The translations under genes and the position numbers were made by a program. Positions 1 to 5,381 of a DNA stretch of 7,873 nt are shown here, piece after piece. The notes beneath the pieces are model-generated. The model was not told the origin of the DNA. It did no database searches and was given only the letters and a program-made list of their open reading frames with translations. This DNA is from Clostridiales bacterium (GTDB lineage Bacteria; Bacillota; Peptococcia; Peptococcales; Peptococcaceae): contig QAKL01000037.1 in the NCBI GenBank assembly GCA_003343815.1, positions 1 to 7,873 on the forward strand. The letters run 5' to 3'. Each line of letters begins with the position of its first letter. Position 1 is the first letter of the stretch.

Positions 1-55
1 CTGGAAAGCGTGTATACGGGCAACTGTATCAAGGGTTCAAATCCCTTTCTCTCCG
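1..55 (+). tRNA. tRNA-Ser(GGA), 5' part cut off by window edge
   Basis: This is the 3' portion of a serine tRNA reading UCC/UCU codons. The window opens in the anticodon loop (CT-GGA-AA, anticodon GGA at 3-5). A long class II variable arm follows, with ATAC (14-17) pairing to GTAT (26-29), which is typical of Ser/Leu/Tyr tRNAs. The T arm is AAGGG (31-35), loop TTCAAAT (36-42), CCCTT (43-47). The 3' acceptor strand is TCTCTCC (48-54), with discriminator G at 55, as expected for serine. No CCA is encoded (TGA follows), so CCA must be added after transcription. The D arm and 5' acceptor strand lie outside the window. The same anticodon-loop and variable-arm pattern is known from bacterial tRNA-Ser(GGA). 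Confidence 0.93.
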
Positions 56-62
56 TGAAAAA
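38..62 (+). repeat. 25-bp direct repeat, copy 1 (inside tRNA-Ser 3' end)
   Basis: This stretch runs from the T loop through the discriminator base to 7 nt past the tRNA. It is identical over 25 bases to 261-285. Duplication of a tRNA 3' end from the T loop outward is the usual footprint of tyrosine-integrase attachment sites, so this could be an attL-type site. A relic of tandem tRNA duplication is the alternative. Confidence 0.6.
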
Positions 63-97
63 CAAGCAGATCTCTTTTGAGATTTGCTTGTTTTTTT
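61..97 (+). terminator. Intrinsic terminator of the tRNA-Ser gene
   Basis: A 14-bp stem (61-74 with 79-92, one G-T pair) closes a TTTT loop and runs into seven T residues (91-97). It starts 5 nt after the tRNA discriminator base and reads in the same direction, so it most likely ends the tRNA transcript. Confidence 0.85.
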
Positions 98-260
98 ATG
101 TGTGAGGATTTGAACAGGCGGAAAAGAAAAATGCGACCTATAGAAGCATTTTTCCCGCCGCGGCGTGATAGTGAGTGACCATATAAAGCGGATAAATAAA
201 GCAAAAATAAGCGTGGCAGCTGCGTGCGATAAAAATATGTATGAGGCGGAGTGAGCGGAG
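98..260. other. Gene-free stretch between the two tRNA 3'-end copies
   Basis: I see no supportable gene here on either strand. There is an imperfect inverted repeat: AAAAATGC (127-134) pairs with GCATTTTT (146-153), and a second stem GGCGG/CCGCC (117-121/155-159) lies outside a small bulge. If 38-62 and 261-285 are attachment sites, this stretch is what remains between them, possibly the scar of a lost element. Confidence 0.4.
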
Positions 261-285
261 CAAATCCCTTTCTCTCCGTGAAAAA
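261..285 (+). repeat. 25-bp direct repeat, copy 2 (orphan tRNA-Ser 3' end)
   Basis: This is an exact copy of 38-62: T loop, 3' T-stem strand, 3' acceptor strand, discriminator G and trailing TGAAAAA. The bases just upstream (GAGCGGAG) do not resemble the rest of a tRNA, so it is not a second functional tRNA gene. It may be an attR-type scar or the remainder of a deleted tandem tRNA copy. Confidence 0.6.
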
Positions 286-315
286 AGGCACACTTTTAAA
301 AGTGTGCCTTTTTTT
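281..315. terminator. Perfect palindromic (bidirectional) terminator
   Basis: GGCACACTTTT (287-297) pairs perfectly with AAAAGTGTGCC (298-308). The stem is flanked by six A on the left and seven T on the right, so it can terminate transcription both ways. It follows the orphan tRNA 3' end, as the first terminator follows the real tRNA. Together with 321-347 it separates plus-strand tRNA transcription from minus-strand transcription of the methionine synthase-like gene. Confidence 0.75.
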
Positions 316-320
316 ACAAT

Positions 321-347
321 AAAAATCCCCCGTGACGGGGGATTTTT
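321..347 (-). terminator. Intrinsic terminator of the methionine synthase-like gene
   Basis: AAAAATCCCCC (321-331) pairs with GGGGGATTTTT (337-347) around a 5-nt loop. Read on the minus strand, the GC stem ends in five T residues. It lies 7 nt beyond the minus-strand stop codon at 355-357. Confidence 0.85.
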
Positions 348-354
348 GCATATC

Positions 355-1473
355 TTACTGCCAAATTTCGTCGGCGATTTCTTTAACTAAGGCTAATTTA
401 GCCCATTGCTCTTCAGCAGTTAATTTGTTGCCGATCTCGCAGGAGGCAAAGCCGCACTGCGGGCTTAAATACAGTCTGTCTAACGGCACATATTTGCTCG
501 CCTCGTGAATACGCTCGATGACGGCGGCTTTGTCCTCTAAAGCGGGGCTTTTGGTCGTAATTAAGCCTAAGACGACTTTTTTATCGCCGCTTACTTTGGC
601 TAAGGGGGCGAATCCGCCGCTTCTTTCGTCGTCGAATTCTAAGTAATAAGCGTCGACATTTTCTTCGCCGAAAAGAATATCGGCAACAGAGTCGTAAGCG
701 CCGCTGCTGGCATAGGTGGAGTGGAAATTGCCGCGGCAGACGTGAGTGTTGATGATCATATCTTTCGGAGCGGCATTGATCACGGCGTTATTAATATTTT
801 TGTAGGTTTCCTGGACGGCTTTTAGTCCCTCACGGGTGGTGCCGTAGGCCTCGTGACCTTTAGCATCGGCGATCATGCCCCAGGTGCAGTCGTCGAGCTG
901 CAAATTGCGGCAGCCTGCGGCGTAAAGGTCATTAATAAACTTGCTATAGGCAGCGACCAGATCGTTAATCAAATCTTGGTCGTTGGTGTAATATTTCTCG
1001 GTGTGAGCGCGGTTAAAGGGCATCGTGAACTGTGCCAAGGTTTGCGCCGGTGAGGGAATGGTTTGCTTAGCGACGGTATTTTCGTCCTCGAAAGATTTCA
1101 CAAAACGGAAATGCTCGATAAACGGGTGCTCGTGGGTGAGGATTACTTTGCCGGTTAAATAAGTATCGTCGATCATCGCCGCCTCGCCGTGAAATGGCAG
1201 ACCGGTTTGGGTTTTGGAGTGACCGACGCCGTCCAATCCCCACATAAAATCTAAATGCCACGTCGCACGGCGAAACTCGCCGTCGGTAATGACATGATAG
1301 CCTAATTCTTTTATTTTCTGGATTAATTCGCGGATAGCCTGATCTTCGATGGCTTTTAATTCGGCATATTCGATTTTGCCGTCCTCAAATTTTTGACGGG
1401 CTTCCTTTAAAGCGGCAGGGCGTAAAAAGCTGCCGACATAATCATAACGAAACGGTGTTTGTAATTTACTCAT
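355..1473 (-). CDS. Cobalamin-independent methionine synthase family protein (MetE C-domain type, YxjG/YxjH-like)
   Basis: This 372-residue soluble cytoplasmic protein matches the catalytic half of MetE, which moves a methyl group to homocysteine on a zinc ion to make methionine. The family's zinc ligands are visible: H244 and C246 (THVC), E279 (YYLEF) and C340 (SPQC). Also visible are the N-terminal VGSFLRP stretch (13-19), the ITDGEF segment (62-67) and QLDD (192-195), the counterpart of the conserved acidic strand in MetE. It lacks MetE's N-terminal half; its length suits the short YxjG/YxjH group, often annotated as 5-methyltetrahydropteroyltriglutamate-homocysteine methyltransferase. The methyl donor of short forms cannot be read from sequence. 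The ATG start has AAGGGAGG 7 nt upstream. It has its own promoter and terminator, and a LysR-type gene lies upstream on the same strand. Confidence 0.92.
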   Translation of the reverse strand: MSKLQTPFRYDYVGSFLRPAALKEARQKFEDGKIEYAELKAIEDQAIRELIQKIKELGYHVITDGEFRRATWHLDFMWGLDGVGHSKTQTGLPFHGEAAMIDDTYLTGKVILTHEHPFIEHFRFVKSFEDENTVAKQTIPSPAQTLAQFTMPFNRAHTEKYYTNDQDLINDLVAAYSKFINDLYAAGCRNLQLDDCTWGMIADAKGHEAYGTTREGLKAVQETYKNINNAVINAAPKDMIINTHVCRGNFHSTYASSGAYDSVADILFGEENVDAYYLEFDDERSGGFAPLAKVSGDKKVVLGLITTKSPALEDKAAVIERIHEASKYVPLDRLYLSPQCGFASCEIGNKLTAEEQWAKLALVKEIADEIWQ

Positions 1474-1504
1474 TTTATTTCCTCCCTTATTTTGCTTGTT
1501 TGCT

Positions 1505-1533
1505 ATTATAGCAAAGCAGGGGAGGTTTGTATA
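1505..1533 (-). promoter_or_regulatory. Promoter of the methionine synthase-like gene, with a dyad over the -10
   Basis: Read on the minus strand: TATACA (1533-1528), 17-bp spacer, perfect TATAAT (1510-1505). The -10 sits in the centre of the inverted repeat TTTGCTA-TTA-TAGCAAA (plus-strand 1499-1515), a possible operator. A second small palindrome, GTATAATAC (1529-1537), overlaps the -35. The LysR gene's terminator lies just upstream, so the gene is probably transcribed separately from the regulator. Confidence 0.6.
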
Positions 1534-1540
1534 ATACTTA

Positions 1541-1580
1541 AAAATTGCGCTTGTCCATAGTTTTAACCTATGGACAAGCG
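1541..1580 (-). terminator. Terminator of the LysR-type gene, overlapping its stop codon
   Basis: A perfect 13-bp stem (CGCTTGTCCATAG at 1548-1560 with 1568-1580) closes a 7-nt loop that contains the minus-strand TAA stop (1565-1563). On the minus strand it is followed by CAATTTTT. The last codons of the regulator therefore encode half of the stem. Confidence 0.7.
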
Positions 1581-2468
1581 GCGTTTCAGTGCTTGGATAT
1601 AGCCATGGGCATAGCGGCTCAGGAGAGCGTTTTTGCGCGTGACGATGCCGATGTGCATCTGGCAGTCGGTCTTTAAAGGCTTGGCGATAATATTGGCGCC
1701 GTTTAATTTTTGGTCGATGATACCGGAAGAGGCGGTGAAGCCGTTTAAGCCGATGACTAAATTAAACAATGTCGCGCGGTCGCGAACTTGGATGTTTTTC
1801 GGGAAATCTATGACGCTTAAAAATTCCTCGGAGAAATAAAATGAGTTTTTTTCGCCCTGCTCAAAGACTAAGTAGGGATAGGGCTTTAATTCTTCGACAG
1901 TCACAGATTCCTTTTGCGCCAAAGGATGCTCATTACAGATAAAAACGTGCGGCGAGGCGGTGCATAGTTCCTCAAAAAGGAGATTGTTTTTCTTGATTAG
2001 TTTAGAAATCACGCTTTCGTTATGCTCGGCGAGATAGAGGATGCCGACCTCGCTTTTGCCGTGGGCGACATCGTCGATAATTTCGGCGGTCTGAGTTTCG
2101 CGCAGGATAAAGCTGTATTGCAAAGCGTCGTATTGCTTGATCAAATCGACAAAGGCATTGACCGCAAAGGAATAATGCTGGCAGGAGACGGAAAATTTCG
2201 GCTCGCTGTGGGTATCTACGCTGAAATGCTCCTGCATGATTTCCGCTTGCTCCAAAAGCATCCGCGAAAAGGATAACAATTCCTCGCCCTCGCGGGTCAA
2301 AAGCACGCCTTTGTTGGAGCGGACGAAAGCTATTACGCCCATTTCTTTTTCGAGATTGTGGATAGCGGCGCTCAAACTGGGCTGGGAGATGAACAACTTT
2401 TCCGCGGCATCGGTAATATTGCCGCACTCGGCTACAGTCACAAAATATGATAATTGCTGGAGAGTCAA
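1563..2468 (-). CDS. LysR-type transcriptional regulator
   Basis: This 301-residue protein has normal LysR-family length and layout. A winged helix-turn-helix occupies about residues 1-60 (LQQLSYFVTVAECGNITDAA, then SQPSLSAAIHNLEKEMG). A linker helix (about 60-85) and a periplasmic-binding-protein-like effector domain (about 90-298) follow. Such proteins bind DNA as tetramers and respond to small metabolites. Its position directly upstream of a methionine synthase-like gene suggests control of methionine or sulfur metabolism, which is inference; the effector is unknown. The start is TTG at 2468, with AAAGGAGG 8 nt upstream and no better ATG nearby; the family-typical N-terminus begins right there. 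The gene ends in its own terminator, so read-through into the enzyme gene should be limited. Confidence 0.92.
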   Translation of the reverse strand: MTLQQLSYFVTVAECGNITDAAEKLFISQPSLSAAIHNLEKEMGVIAFVRSNKGVLLTREGEELLSFSRMLLEQAEIMQEHFSVDTHSEPKFSVSCQHYSFAVNAFVDLIKQYDALQYSFILRETQTAEIIDDVAHGKSEVGILYLAEHNESVISKLIKKNNLLFEELCTASPHVFICNEHPLAQKESVTVEELKPYPYLVFEQGEKNSFYFSEEFLSVIDFPKNIQVRDRATLFNLVIGLNGFTASSGIIDQKLNGANIIAKPLKTDCQMHIGIVTRKNALLSRYAHGYIQALKRRLSIG

Positions 2469-2476
2469 AAAGAATA

Positions 2477-2484
2477 CCTCCTTT
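2477..2484 (-). promoter_or_regulatory. Ribosome binding site fixing the TTG start of the LysR gene
   Basis: AAAGGAGG on the minus strand ends 8 nt before the TTG codon at 2468-2466. Near-perfect complementarity to 16S rRNA and good spacing support the unusual start. Confidence 0.8.
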
Positions 2485-2508
2485 GAGATCTTGCGTAAAT
2501 TTTATTTC

Positions 2509-2537
2509 ATTATAGCAGAGCAATGAGGGAATGACAA
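2509..2537 (-). promoter_or_regulatory. Promoter of the LysR-type gene
   Basis: On the minus strand: TTGTCA (2537-2532, 5/6 to consensus), 17-bp spacer, TATAAT (2514-2509). The predicted transcript starts near 2502, giving a short leader with the strong ribosome binding site. Confidence 0.75.
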
Positions 2538-2573
2538 TTATTTTTGCGCGAAAGATTGTTTTTGCGAGGAGGA

Positions 2574-2615
2574 TTTATTATAATAAGTTAGGATAGACTA
2601 ACTTGTTATAATAAA
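2574..2615. promoter_or_regulatory. 18-bp inverted repeat with embedded TATAAT boxes
   Basis: Arms 2574-2591 and 2598-2615 are complementary at 17 of 18 positions (the remaining pair is T-G), around a 6-nt loop. The left arm contains the self-palindrome TTATTATAATAA. The right arm contains TGTTATAAT (2604-2612), an extended -10 facing the downstream AraC fragment; TTGTTT at 2556-2561, 17 bp before the left-arm TATAAT (2579-2584), is an alternative promoter. The repeat could be an operator. It has no run of T after it and is too AT-rich for a good terminator. Confidence 0.5.
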
Positions 2616-2635
2616 ATTCGCGACTAAACGGCACA

Positions 2636-2716
2636 TGCCCGACCAAGCGGGCAAGACAAATCTCCTGCGGTATGCTATATTACATTTTGTTAAATATAGC
2701 GTACTTTCGAGATTTG
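2636..2716 (+). promoter_or_regulatory. Structured leader upstream of the AraC-type fragment
   Basis: Two nested structures lie in what would be the 5' leader. The first is a small hairpin TGCCCG/CGGGCA (2636-2641/2648-2653). The second is a long imperfect stem in which CAAATCTC (2657-2664) pairs with GAGATTTG (2709-2716) and an 11-bp stem (2671-2681/2693-2703, one T-G pair) sits inside. The stem ends 4 nt before the ribosome binding site AAGGAG (2721-2726). I do not recognise it as a known riboswitch class. Confidence 0.4.
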
Positions 2717-2732
2717 GAGAAAGGAGAATAAA

Positions 2733-2936
2733 GTGGCGCAAGAAAACAGAGAAAGTATGGCAGAAGATAGGCTGTTTGAAATCCGGGACGCATCGCTTTT
2801 AGCCCAAAGCGACGGCTGCAGCGTCTGGCAGTTTCATAACGAAAGCGGCGACGGCACGATGACTGCCTATGAGGTATTTCCGGGCGTGATGCTGAGCTTT
2901 AATGATTTTCATATGGAGCGCTATGATTGCGCCTAA
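2733..2936 (+). pseudogene. Truncated AraC-type regulator, N-terminal fragment only
   Basis: This 67-residue open frame starts at GTG, 6 nt after AAGGAG. The segment from about residue 32 (WQFHNESGDGTMTAYEVFPG, then VMLSFNDFHMERYDC) resembles the N-terminal domain of clostridial-type AraC regulators, which usually run to about 300 residues with two C-terminal helix-turn-helix motifs. The frame stops at TAA right after this segment, and I see no continuation in any frame of the next 200 bases. The DNA-binding part is therefore missing. Most likely this is the remnant of a deleted gene, although its promoter region and ribosome binding site look intact. A short standalone protein is the alternative. 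The family assignment is by memory of sequence patterns, not by a search. Confidence 0.55.
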
Positions 2937-3126
2937 TCCGTAAAGTTCTGAAAAACTGCTGAAGATGAAAAATTATTTTTTTAAGATTCTTTTAAGCGAG
3001 TTTTCCGCGCACAAAAAAGCGACGGATGAACCGCCGCCTAATAAGCAGGAAAATTGGAAAATTACGGGGGAAAAATTAGCATATTTTTCTCGCGCAGCGC
3101 ATATAATGATACAGACACAGTTTATG
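2937..3126. other. Gene-poor AT-rich spacer after the AraC fragment
   Basis: I find no convincing gene here. A plus-strand frame at 2965-3177 lacks a ribosome binding site, has no recognisable domain and runs into the inverted repeat. An isolated TATAAT (3102-3107) has no good -35. No terminator follows the AraC fragment. Confidence 0.4.
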
Positions 3127-3149
3127 ACAGAATCAATATTCCGTCATAA
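3127..3149 (+). repeat. 23-bp inverted repeat, left arm (IR-L)
   Basis: This is an exact reverse complement of 3290-3312, built around the 14-mer AATCAATATTCCGT (3131-3144). It overlaps a local dyad, TTATGAC (3122-3128) with GTCATAA (3143-3149), that could serve as a protein-binding site. It bounds the left side of a 140-bp segment that contains a promoter. Confidence 0.85.
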
Positions 3150-3289
3150 CAAATATGCAAAAATATGCGCGAAATAATTAAAGTTCCAAGAAAAAAGAAA
3201 AATATTTCAACAAATATATTGCAAATATGACGAATATATGTTATACTTTAATATGAAACAGATTAGAAATCAATATTCCGTAAATTATT
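3150..3289. other. Candidate invertible promoter segment (phase switch)
   Basis: 140 bp lie between perfect 23-bp inverted repeats and contain a forward promoter (3219-3247) aimed at the surface-protein gene at 3438. Arm length and segment length match known tyrosine-recombinase switches that control surface structures in gut anaerobes (for example the RecV-dependent switches of Clostridioides difficile). In this assembly the orientation is ON. Inversion would aim the promoter back at the AraC fragment. No recombinase is encoded in the window, so inversion is inferred from geometry alone. Confidence 0.55.
3219..3247 (+). promoter_or_regulatory. Promoter of the 3438 surface-protein gene
   Basis: TTGCAA (3219-3224), exact 17-bp spacer, TATACT (3242-3247, 5/6 to consensus), in a very AT-rich context with repeated AAATATG-like motifs upstream. 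Transcription would start near 3254, giving a leader of about 183 nt. Confidence 0.65.
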
Positions 3290-3308
3290 TTATGACGGAA
3301 TATTGATT
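3268..3308 (+). repeat. 14-bp stem hairpin at the 5' end of the surface-protein leader
   Basis: AATCAATATTCCGT (3268-3281) pairs perfectly with its reverse complement (3295-3308) around a 13-nt loop. The right strand is the core of IR-R; the left strand is a third copy of the same 14-mer. It lies about 14 nt after the predicted transcription start and lacks a T-run, so it looks more like a 5' stabilising hairpin or a recombinase/regulator site than a terminator. Confidence 0.7.
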
Positions 3309-3312
3309 CTGT
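3290..3312 (-). repeat. 23-bp inverted repeat, right arm (IR-R)
   Basis: Exact reverse complement of 3127-3149. It lies between the promoter and the gene at 3438, so the leader RNA contains it. Confidence 0.85.
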
Positions 3313-3437
3313 AAAAAAGAGGTGAAGCGTGAAAATAAATTAGCTATAAATATAGTGAAAATGTGTGTAGTAGAGGCTCATAATCGGACGAGCCAGAGAA
3401 GAAAGAAAAATTATTGATTTGAAATGAGGGAGAAATT
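3313..3437 (+). promoter_or_regulatory. Distal leader of the surface-protein gene
   Basis: Downstream of IR-R the leader holds a small hairpin GGCTC/GAGCC (3375-3379/3390-3394) and a weak CTATA/TATAG stem (3344-3355). A four-codon GTG mini-frame (3329-3343) follows GAGGTG; its spacing is short and I do not call it a gene. The ribosome binding site GAGGGAG (3426-3432) precedes the ATG by 5 nt. Confidence 0.4.
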
Positions 3438-5213
3438 ATGAAAAAGCAAATTGCTGCCGGAGTGTTATCTTTATCGATGATTTTAACTCCCACGATTCCG
3501 GCGTGGGCAGAGGAAGCGCTGGATGCGCAAAATGCATCTGCTGTTTATACTACTGGGGAAGGCACAGGCAGTGAAGTTACCACTCCGAGCGAAGGTGAAG
3601 GAACCACCACTACCGCTGTTGCGAAAATCGGCGATACCGCCTATAAAACTTTGGCTCAAGCAGTAACTGCGGCTGCTGATGATGCTGTTATCGATCTGAA
3701 AGCCGATGCTGTTTTGGACGCTACTTTAGATATCACCAAAAATATTACCATTAACGGTGCTGATCAGTACAAAATCACTGCTGCCGATTCCTTTAGCGAT
3801 ACCAATTTGATTCAAGTAAGCGGAAACAATGTCTTAAAATTAAACAATGTCACCGTTAATGCTAATAAAAAATGCCGTGCTATCCTGGCTAAAGATACCT
3901 CCAGATTGGAATTGACCGAGGCGAATATCACCGGCGGATGTTTATCAGGCGAGGGCGGAGTTTTCGCACCGGGTGTATTTGCTACCAATCAGGCTACTTT
4001 CTCGATGAACGGCGGCTCGATCACCGGCAATACTTTGGCGAACAACAGCGAGGATTATTACAAAAAATACAGTACAGATTTGTGGATCGGTGCCAATGCC
4101 AACGGCACTGTGAACACTATTAATGGTACTGTCGACAACTTATTTGTCAATGCCAACTCTTATTCCGCTAATAATAAAGGCGCTTGCCAGATCAATGGCG
4201 GTAAAGTGACTAATGTCTATGTCGAGTACGATCAATACGGCGCTGATTTCACCTACACTGACGGTGAGATCGAAAACTTATATATTTCGACACCTACTTC
4301 GGGTGAGGCTGTCAAAGTAACCCCGGTGAAAGGCACTGTTTATAACGGCGGCGTAGCTGAAAATCAGGTTTATACAGTAACCTTTAGCGGCGCTACAGTA
4401 GAGCCTCAGTCGATCATTGAAGGCAAACTTGCCAATAAACCTGCTAACCCGAAAAAATCAGGCTATACCTTTAAAGGTTGGTACACCACCGAGGAATACA
4501 CTACCGAGTTTGATTTCACCAAACCGATTACCGCAAACACTACCGTTTACGCTAAATGGAGCAAAAACAGCACTTCCGCAGGCAGCGTGAGCCAGACTGA
4601 TTTCACCATTACCGCGGATAAAGCCGAGGGCGGCTCGGTGAGCGTAAGCCAAAAAGAAGCTTCCGCAGGTACGATGATTACCGTTTCCGTCACCCCTGCT
4701 GAGGGTAATAAAGCAGGTACTGTAACCGTTACCGACAAAAGCGGCAATAAAGTCGCGGTAGCGAGCGTCGGCACCAATAAATACACCTTTACCATGCCGA
4801 GCAGTAACGTCACCGTCAAAGCCGCTTTCACCAAAGCAGACGGCAGTTCCGCAGTTGACAATAAAGACGCTATCGTTATGAGAATCGGCAGCAAAACTGT
4901 GAATGCTTACGGCAAAACTATCACAAGCGATGTCGCTCCGTTAATTGTAAACGATCGTACTTTAGTACCGATTCGTATCGTCACTGAAACTTTGGGCGGT
5001 ACCGCTAACTGGAACGAAGCTGCTCAAATGGTAAGCTTAAACATCAACGGTAAGACAGTTACTATGCAGATTGGCGTGGTCTTGGAGAAATACGGCGTAG
5101 CACCGATTATTATCGACAGCCGTACTTATGTGCCGATTCGTTTTGTAGCTGAAGAGTTGGGCGCAACTGTAGACTGGAATGAAAGCACCCAAGAAATCAC
5201 CATTACCAAATAA
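3438..5213 (+). CDS. Secreted surface protein: beta-helix-like region, InlB-type repeats and C-terminal stalk domain
   Basis: This 591-residue exported protein starts with a signal peptide (KK, hydrophobic core, likely cleavage after PAWA, residue 24). A low-complexity Thr/Gly/Glu linker covers 25-60. Residues about 63-300 contain repeated short beta-strand patterns (NITINGADQ, LKLNNVTVNA, FSMNGGSITGNT) typical of right-handed beta-helix proteins. Residues 312-375 fit the InlB B-repeat (Listeria-Bacteroides) domain, with GYTFKGWYT and TTVYAKW. Residues about 388-466 look like a divergent B-repeat. Residues 477-591 form two halves of a copper-amine-oxidase N-terminal-like 'stalk' domain (VNDRTLVPIRIVTETLG and IDSRTYVPIRFVAEELG). 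There is no LPXTG motif or membrane anchor, so it is either released or held non-covalently, perhaps by the stalk domain. A role in host or matrix contact is inference. The ATG follows GAGGGAG, and a terminator follows the stop. Confidence 0.88.
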   Translation: MKKQIAAGVLSLSMILTPTIPAWAEEALDAQNASAVYTTGEGTGSEVTTPSEGEGTTTTAVAKIGDTAYKTLAQAVTAAADDAVIDLKADAVLDATLDITKNITINGADQYKITAADSFSDTNLIQVSGNNVLKLNNVTVNANKKCRAILAKDTSRLELTEANITGGCLSGEGGVFAPGVFATNQATFSMNGGSITGNTLANNSEDYYKKYSTDLWIGANANGTVNTINGTVDNLFVNANSYSANNKGACQINGGKVTNVYVEYDQYGADFTYTDGEIENLYISTPTSGEAVKVTPVKGTVYNGGVAENQVYTVTFSGATVEPQSIIEGKLANKPANPKKSGYTFKGWYTTEEYTTEFDFTKPITANTTVYAKWSKNSTSAGSVSQTDFTITADKAEGGSVSVSQKEASAGTMITVSVTPAEGNKAGTVTVTDKSGNKVAVASVGTNKYTFTMPSSNVTVKAAFTKADGSSAVDNKDAIVMRIGSKTVNAYGKTITSDVAPLIVNDRTLVPIRIVTETLGGTANWNEAAQMVSLNINGKTVTMQIGVVLEKYGVAPIIIDSRTYVPIRFVAEELGATVDWNESTQEITITK

Positions 5214-5237
5214 ATTTTAACCATGGGCTTAGCTTGC

Positions 5238-5272
5238 AAAAGCAGACATCGAACGGGATGTCTGCTTTTTTT
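5238..5272 (+). terminator. Intrinsic terminator of the 3438 gene
   Basis: A perfect 13-bp stem AAAAGCAGACATC (5238-5250) with 5257-5269 closes a 6-nt loop and runs into T residues to 5272. It lies 24 nt after the stop codon, so the next surface gene needs its own promoter. Confidence 0.9.
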
Positions 5273-5348
5273 GTATGCCAAAATATATAAATGTATTTTA
5301 TAAAAAAAACACGAGTATCACATAATTGCAACTCTTTCTTAAAAAGTA

Positions 5349-5381
5349 TTGTAAAAAACTAAAGTTTGTAGTATCATACTA
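5349..5381 (+). promoter_or_regulatory. Promoter of the 5526 surface-protein gene, with an operator-like dyad
   Basis: TTGTAA (5349-5354), 17-bp spacer, TATCAT (5372-5377, 5/6). The -10 is embedded in the perfect dyad TAGTAT-C-ATACTA (5369-5381), a plausible repressor site. ATCATACT recurs at 5386-5393, just downstream. Transcription would start near 5384. Confidence 0.6.

Noticed and set aside
106..115. Inverted 10-nt copy of the tRNA T-loop sequence (GGATTTGAAC)
   Set aside because: The flanks do not form a T stem, so it is not a tRNA relic. A single 10-mer match is too little for an attachment-site claim.
127..153. AAAAATGC/GCATTTTT as a further terminator
   Set aside because: The loop is long (11 nt), the stem is mostly A-T and no transcript needing it can be shown.
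37..351. Minus-strand open frame of 104 codons
   Set aside because: It lies antisense across the tRNA, both 25-bp repeats and three terminators and has no recognisable domain. It is open by chance.
2020..2523. Minus-strand open frame of 167 codons overlapping the start of the LysR gene
   Set aside because: Arg/Cys-rich out-of-frame product of the clear LysR coding sequence; a shadow.
2965..3177. Plus-strand open frame of 70 codons after the AraC fragment
   Set aside because: No ribosome binding site, no family resemblance, and it runs through the left inverted repeat into the AT-rich segment.
3268..3308. Hairpin as a transcription terminator between promoter and surface gene
   Set aside because: The stem is AT-rich and is followed by CTGTAAAA, not a T-run, so termination is unlikely.
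3329..3343. Four-codon GTG leader peptide after GAGGTG
   Set aside because: Spacing to the start is only 4 nt and the peptide (VKIN) carries no regulatory codon pattern.
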